Positions 5,428-6,774 of a stretch of 6,774 nt of DNA are shown in pieces. The notes below the pieces were generated by a model that saw only the letters and a list, made by a program, of their open reading frames with translations, was not told the origin of the DNA and did not search any database. The DNA comes from Patescibacteria group bacterium. GTDB taxonomy: Bacteria; Patescibacteriota; Saccharimonadia; Saccharimonadales; CAIOMD01. The stretch spans positions 1-6,774 of the forward strand of contig JALOQO010000031.1 of NCBI GenBank assembly GCA_025453305.1. Reading direction: 5' to 3'. A program made the position numbers and the translations under genes. Position 1 is the first letter of the stretch. Each line of letters opens with the position of its first letter.

Positions 5428-5826
5428 CTACACTCTCCTTGATTTACGAGGTCTAACGCCACCGTGTGGCACACCCGTAACATCGCTTAATGATTCTATT
5501 GCAATATCGTTTGCCGAAACCGCCCTAACAGCAGCATCTCTGCCCTGCCCTATACCCTTAAGATATATATCGGCTTTAGCTAATCCGTGTAAAGATTTTG
5601 CACTAGCCAGCGCTTTGTCGGCGGCTACCTGGGCAGCGTATGCTGTACCCTTTTTGCTACCCCGAAACCCGCAGGCTCCAGCACTAGAAGCGGTTAATAA
5701 CCCACCATTACTATCGGTTACAGAAACTATTGTATTATTAAATGTTGCCTGAACATGCACTTGACCATGTGGCACACTGCGCTTGTTCTTCTTTTTCTTT
5801 GCGGCACTAGTAATTGTATCAGCCAT
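5428..5826 (-). CDS. rpsK: 30S ribosomal protein S11 (uS11)
   Basis: Platform protein of the small subunit, near the mRNA exit and E site. 132 residues: a Lys-rich N-terminal tail (AAKKKKNKRS, 8-17), GQVHVQATFNNTIVSVTDSNGG (21-42), SSAGACGFRGSKKGTAYAAQVAAD (about 47-70), LKGIGQGRDAAVRA (89-102) and the C-terminal DVTGVPHGGVRPRKSRRV. The usual bacterial ending is PHNGCRPPKRRRV: here the Asn of HNG, which in E. coli becomes isoaspartate, is Gly, and the following Cys is Val. A GAGGGG ribosome site lies in the 12-nt gap after rpsM. Stop TAG; 9 nt separate it from rpsD. Confidence 0.97.
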   Translation of the reverse strand: MADTITSAAKKKKNKRSVPHGQVHVQATFNNTIVSVTDSNGGLLTASSAGACGFRGSKKGTAYAAQVAADKALASAKSLHGLAKADIYLKGIGQGRDAAVRAVSANDIAIESLSDVTGVPHGGVRPRKSRRV

Positions 5827-5838
5827 AATTTACCCCTC

Positions 5839-6225
5839 TTAAGTCTTAGCCGGCACCTTCTTTGCCGTTCCGCCCACTGTAGTTTTCTTACCTCTTCTTG
5901 TACGGGCATTTGTCTTGGTTCGCTGACCCCTAGTTGGTAAATTACTAGAATGCCTTAAGCCCCTATAGCTTTTAATATCTTTTAAGCGCTTGATATTACC
6001 TACTACAATTCTTTGTAATTCACCCTCTACCCGGTAATTATTATTGATAACATCTTGTATTCTTGATGTTTCGTCATCTGTAAGATTCTTAACCCTTGTA
6101 GTAGTATCTACTTTAGCAACTTTTAAAATATCGCCGGCCGTTTTAGGGCCAATGCCATATACATATGTTAAAGCTACACCAACTTGCTTATCATTTGGTA
6201 TTGTTACGCCACTTATTCTTGCCAT
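5839..6225 (-). CDS. rpsM: 30S ribosomal protein S13 (uS13)
   Basis: Head protein of the small subunit that forms bridges to the 50S and contacts P-site tRNA. 128 residues, normal. It begins [29 protein letters not shown] (2-30), with the helix-two-turn-helix region to about residue 60, then RVEGEL, and the rRNA-binding block [26 protein letters not shown] (87-112), which matches E. coli [24 protein letters not shown] closely. The C-terminal tail is Lys/Thr rich. Only 3 nt separate the rpmJ stop from this ATG, so translation is probably coupled; a purine-rich AGGCAGGG at the end of rpmJ is the nearest ribosome site. Stop TAA. Confidence 0.97.
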   Translation of the reverse strand: [128 protein letters not shown]

Positions 6226-6228
6226 ATA

Positions 6229-6345
6229 CTAACCCTGCCTCTGCTTATGCTTAGGTTTTAGTTTGTTGATAATGTACAGGCGACCTTTGCGGCGAACAAT
6301 TTTGTCGTCTGGACTAATTTTTTTTACACTCGCACGCACTTTCAT
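6229..6345 (-). CDS. rpmJ: 50S ribosomal protein L36 (bL36), cysteine-free form
   Basis: Smallest 50S protein, 38 residues. The translation begins [21 protein letters not shown] and ends PKHKQRQG, the same frame as standard L36 ([21 protein letters not shown] ... HKQRQG). The zinc knuckle is lost: the usual Cys at 11, 14 and 27 are Ser, Asp and Asn, and only His33 of the Cys3-His set remains. This is the known C-minus type that does not need zinc. Start: ATG at 6345 has an AAGGAGT ribosome site with 10-nt spacing; an in-frame ATG three codons upstream (6354) would sit 1 nt from that site and is rejected. The order infA-rpmJ-rpsM is classic. Confidence 0.95.
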   Translation of the reverse strand: MKVRASVKKISPDDKIVRRKGRLYIINKLKPKHKQRQG

Positions 6346-6355
6346 GCGGATCATC

Positions 6356-6362
6356 ACTCCTT
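6356..6362 (-). promoter_or_regulatory. Ribosome binding site of rpmJ (AAGGAGT)
   Basis: Strong Shine-Dalgarno match on the minus strand with a 10-nt spacer to the ATG at 6345. It decides the rpmJ start against the in-frame ATG at 6354, which would be only 1 nt away. It is the best ribosome site in the window and shows that the organism uses Shine-Dalgarno initiation inside the operon. Confidence 0.8.
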
Positions 6363-6397
6363 AATGCTTTGTGGTGACACACTGCGTTAAATTAATA

Positions 6398-6616
6398 TTA
6401 CATGCGGTAGGTTATCCGACCCTTCGTGAGATCGTAAGGTGTCAATTCTACCCTAACGCCGTCGCCGGGTACAAGTCGTATAAAGTTCTTACGCATTTTA
6501 CCGGCAACAATAGCTATAATGATATGGCCGTTTTCAAGCTCTACTTTGAATTTAGTACCCGGTAGGGCCTCTATAATTGTGCCGTTAAGCTCGATAACTT
6601 CTTTAGTACTTGCCAT
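6398..6616 (-). CDS. infA: Translation initiation factor IF-1
   Basis: A 72-residue OB-fold protein that occupies the 30S A site during initiation with IF-2 and IF-3. The whole length matches the family: [28 protein letters not shown] (6-33), then [36 protein letters not shown], almost identical to the E. coli [33 protein letters not shown] pattern. First gene of the operon in this window, 52 nt before rpmJ. No convincing Shine-Dalgarno is seen before the ATG; a candidate promoter lies 12-45 nt upstream, so the leader would be short. Stop TAA. Confidence 0.97.
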   Translation of the reverse strand: MASTKEVIELNGTIIEALPGTKFKVELENGHIIIAIVAGKMRKNFIRLVPGDGVRVELTPYDLTKGRITYRM

Positions 6617-6634
6617 ATGTTACAACAACTTATA

Positions 6635-6664
6635 ATTTTACTACATTTATCCACTATGTGTAAA
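6635..6664 (-). promoter_or_regulatory. Candidate infA operon promoter
   Basis: On the minus strand, TTTACA (-35, 6659-6664) and TAAAAT (-10, 6635-6640) are separated by 18 nt. A start near 6628 would leave a leader of about 12 nt before infA. A second possible -10, TATAAG (6629-6634), overlaps. AT-rich sequence makes such matches easy, so this is tentative; transcription could also enter from genes beyond the right edge. Confidence 0.4.
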
Positions 6665-6774
6665 GAGTAAAATTTAGGGTACTATAAACCTGTTGGTACA
6701 AGAATTAATGTTTTTTCACAATATAACTTCGGTGATTCGAATAACTCCGGCGTTGAAAATCTGAAGCAAAATTC
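6665..6774. other. Right-edge sequence, no gene assigned
   Basis: About 110 bases upstream of the putative infA promoter. On the minus strand one frame is open for 30 codons from the window edge to a TAG at 6682-6684, and another ends in TGA (6718-6720 region) after about 18 codons. Neither resembles the methionine aminopeptidase, adenylate kinase or SecY C-termini that commonly precede infA. No RNA gene or terminator hairpin is seen. Confidence 0.4.

Noticed and set aside
5396..5752. 118-codon plus-strand ORF opposite rpsK
   Set aside because: Shadow of S11; composition is low-complexity Ala/Leu/Ser and the true gene is unmistakable.
5727..5909. 60-codon minus-strand ORF spanning the rpsM/rpsK junction
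   Set aside because: Out of frame with both conserved ribosomal genes it overlaps; no family resemblance.
6346..6397. Hairpin between infA and rpmJ as terminator or attenuator
   Set aside because: Only a 4-bp stem (TGTG/CACA, 4-nt loop) with no T-run; too weak to support.
472..6616. TGA recoded as Gly (Gracilibacteria/Absconditabacteria code)
   Set aside because: Eleven conserved genes are full length with no in-frame TGA, and glycines are encoded by GGN.
6725..6750. tRNA T-arm-like TTCGAAT near the right edge
   Set aside because: The flanking bases do not form a 5-bp stem on either strand, and no acceptor or anticodon arm is visible.
6682..6774. 30-codon open minus-strand frame at the right edge as the end of map, adk or secY
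   Set aside because: The residues do not match the C-termini of these families, and an open frame of this length is common by chance.

Overview
The window looks like a piece of a small-genome, AT-rich bacterium of the Candidate Phyla Radiation, most probably a Candidatus Saccharibacteria (TM7) relative. The main clues are a compact infA-rpmJ-rpsM-rpsK-rpsD-rpoA-rplQ-rplM-rpsI cluster, cysteine-free (zinc-independent) forms of S4 and L36, and an L17 with a Lys-rich tail. TGA is not used as a sense codon in any of these full-length conserved genes, so the TGA=Gly code of Gracilibacteria/Absconditabacteria does not apply. The lineage call comes from recalled family features, not from a tree.

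Right two thirds (about 2458-6616, minus strand): one tightly packed translation/transcription operon, read right to left as IF-1, L36, S13, S11, S4, RNA polymerase alpha, L17, L13, S9. Most gaps are 1-20 nt and rplQ/rplM overlap in a TAATG junction. A candidate promoter lies just upstream of infA. A strong hairpin plus T-run (about 2384-2410) ends the operon after rpsI. The gene set couples initiation factor, 30S and 50S assembly and the polymerase alpha subunit in one transcript. The truA-type genes that separate rplQ from rplM-rpsI in some other bacteria are missing.

Middle (2308-2455): the terminator sits between two different heptanucleotide repeat arrays. The one next to the methyltransferase gene is also a 34-nt direct duplication and carries that gene's putative -10 box.

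Left third: an RsmB/NOP-type m5C RNA methyltransferase (minus), a decayed 38-codon C-terminal remnant of a YkuD-type L,D-transpeptidase (minus), a CYTH-domain protein (minus), and at the left edge the C-terminal part of a nitroreductase-family protein on the plus strand. The nitroreductase homology ends near position 305, where the DNA drops from about 44% to about 22% GC. Its reading frame then runs on into low-complexity sequence, so the left end may be a gene remnant, a transferred segment or an assembly junction.

The methyltransferase and CYTH genes both have TATAAT-like boxes only 4-6 nt before the ATG, with no Shine-Dalgarno sequence, which suggests leaderless transcripts. All CDS stops read are TAA or TAG, none TGA. 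I see no new multi-gene defence or mobile system. The most unusual items are the nested heptad arrays, the probable leaderless starts, the S11 lacking its usual HNG motif, and the L,D-transpeptidase relic.
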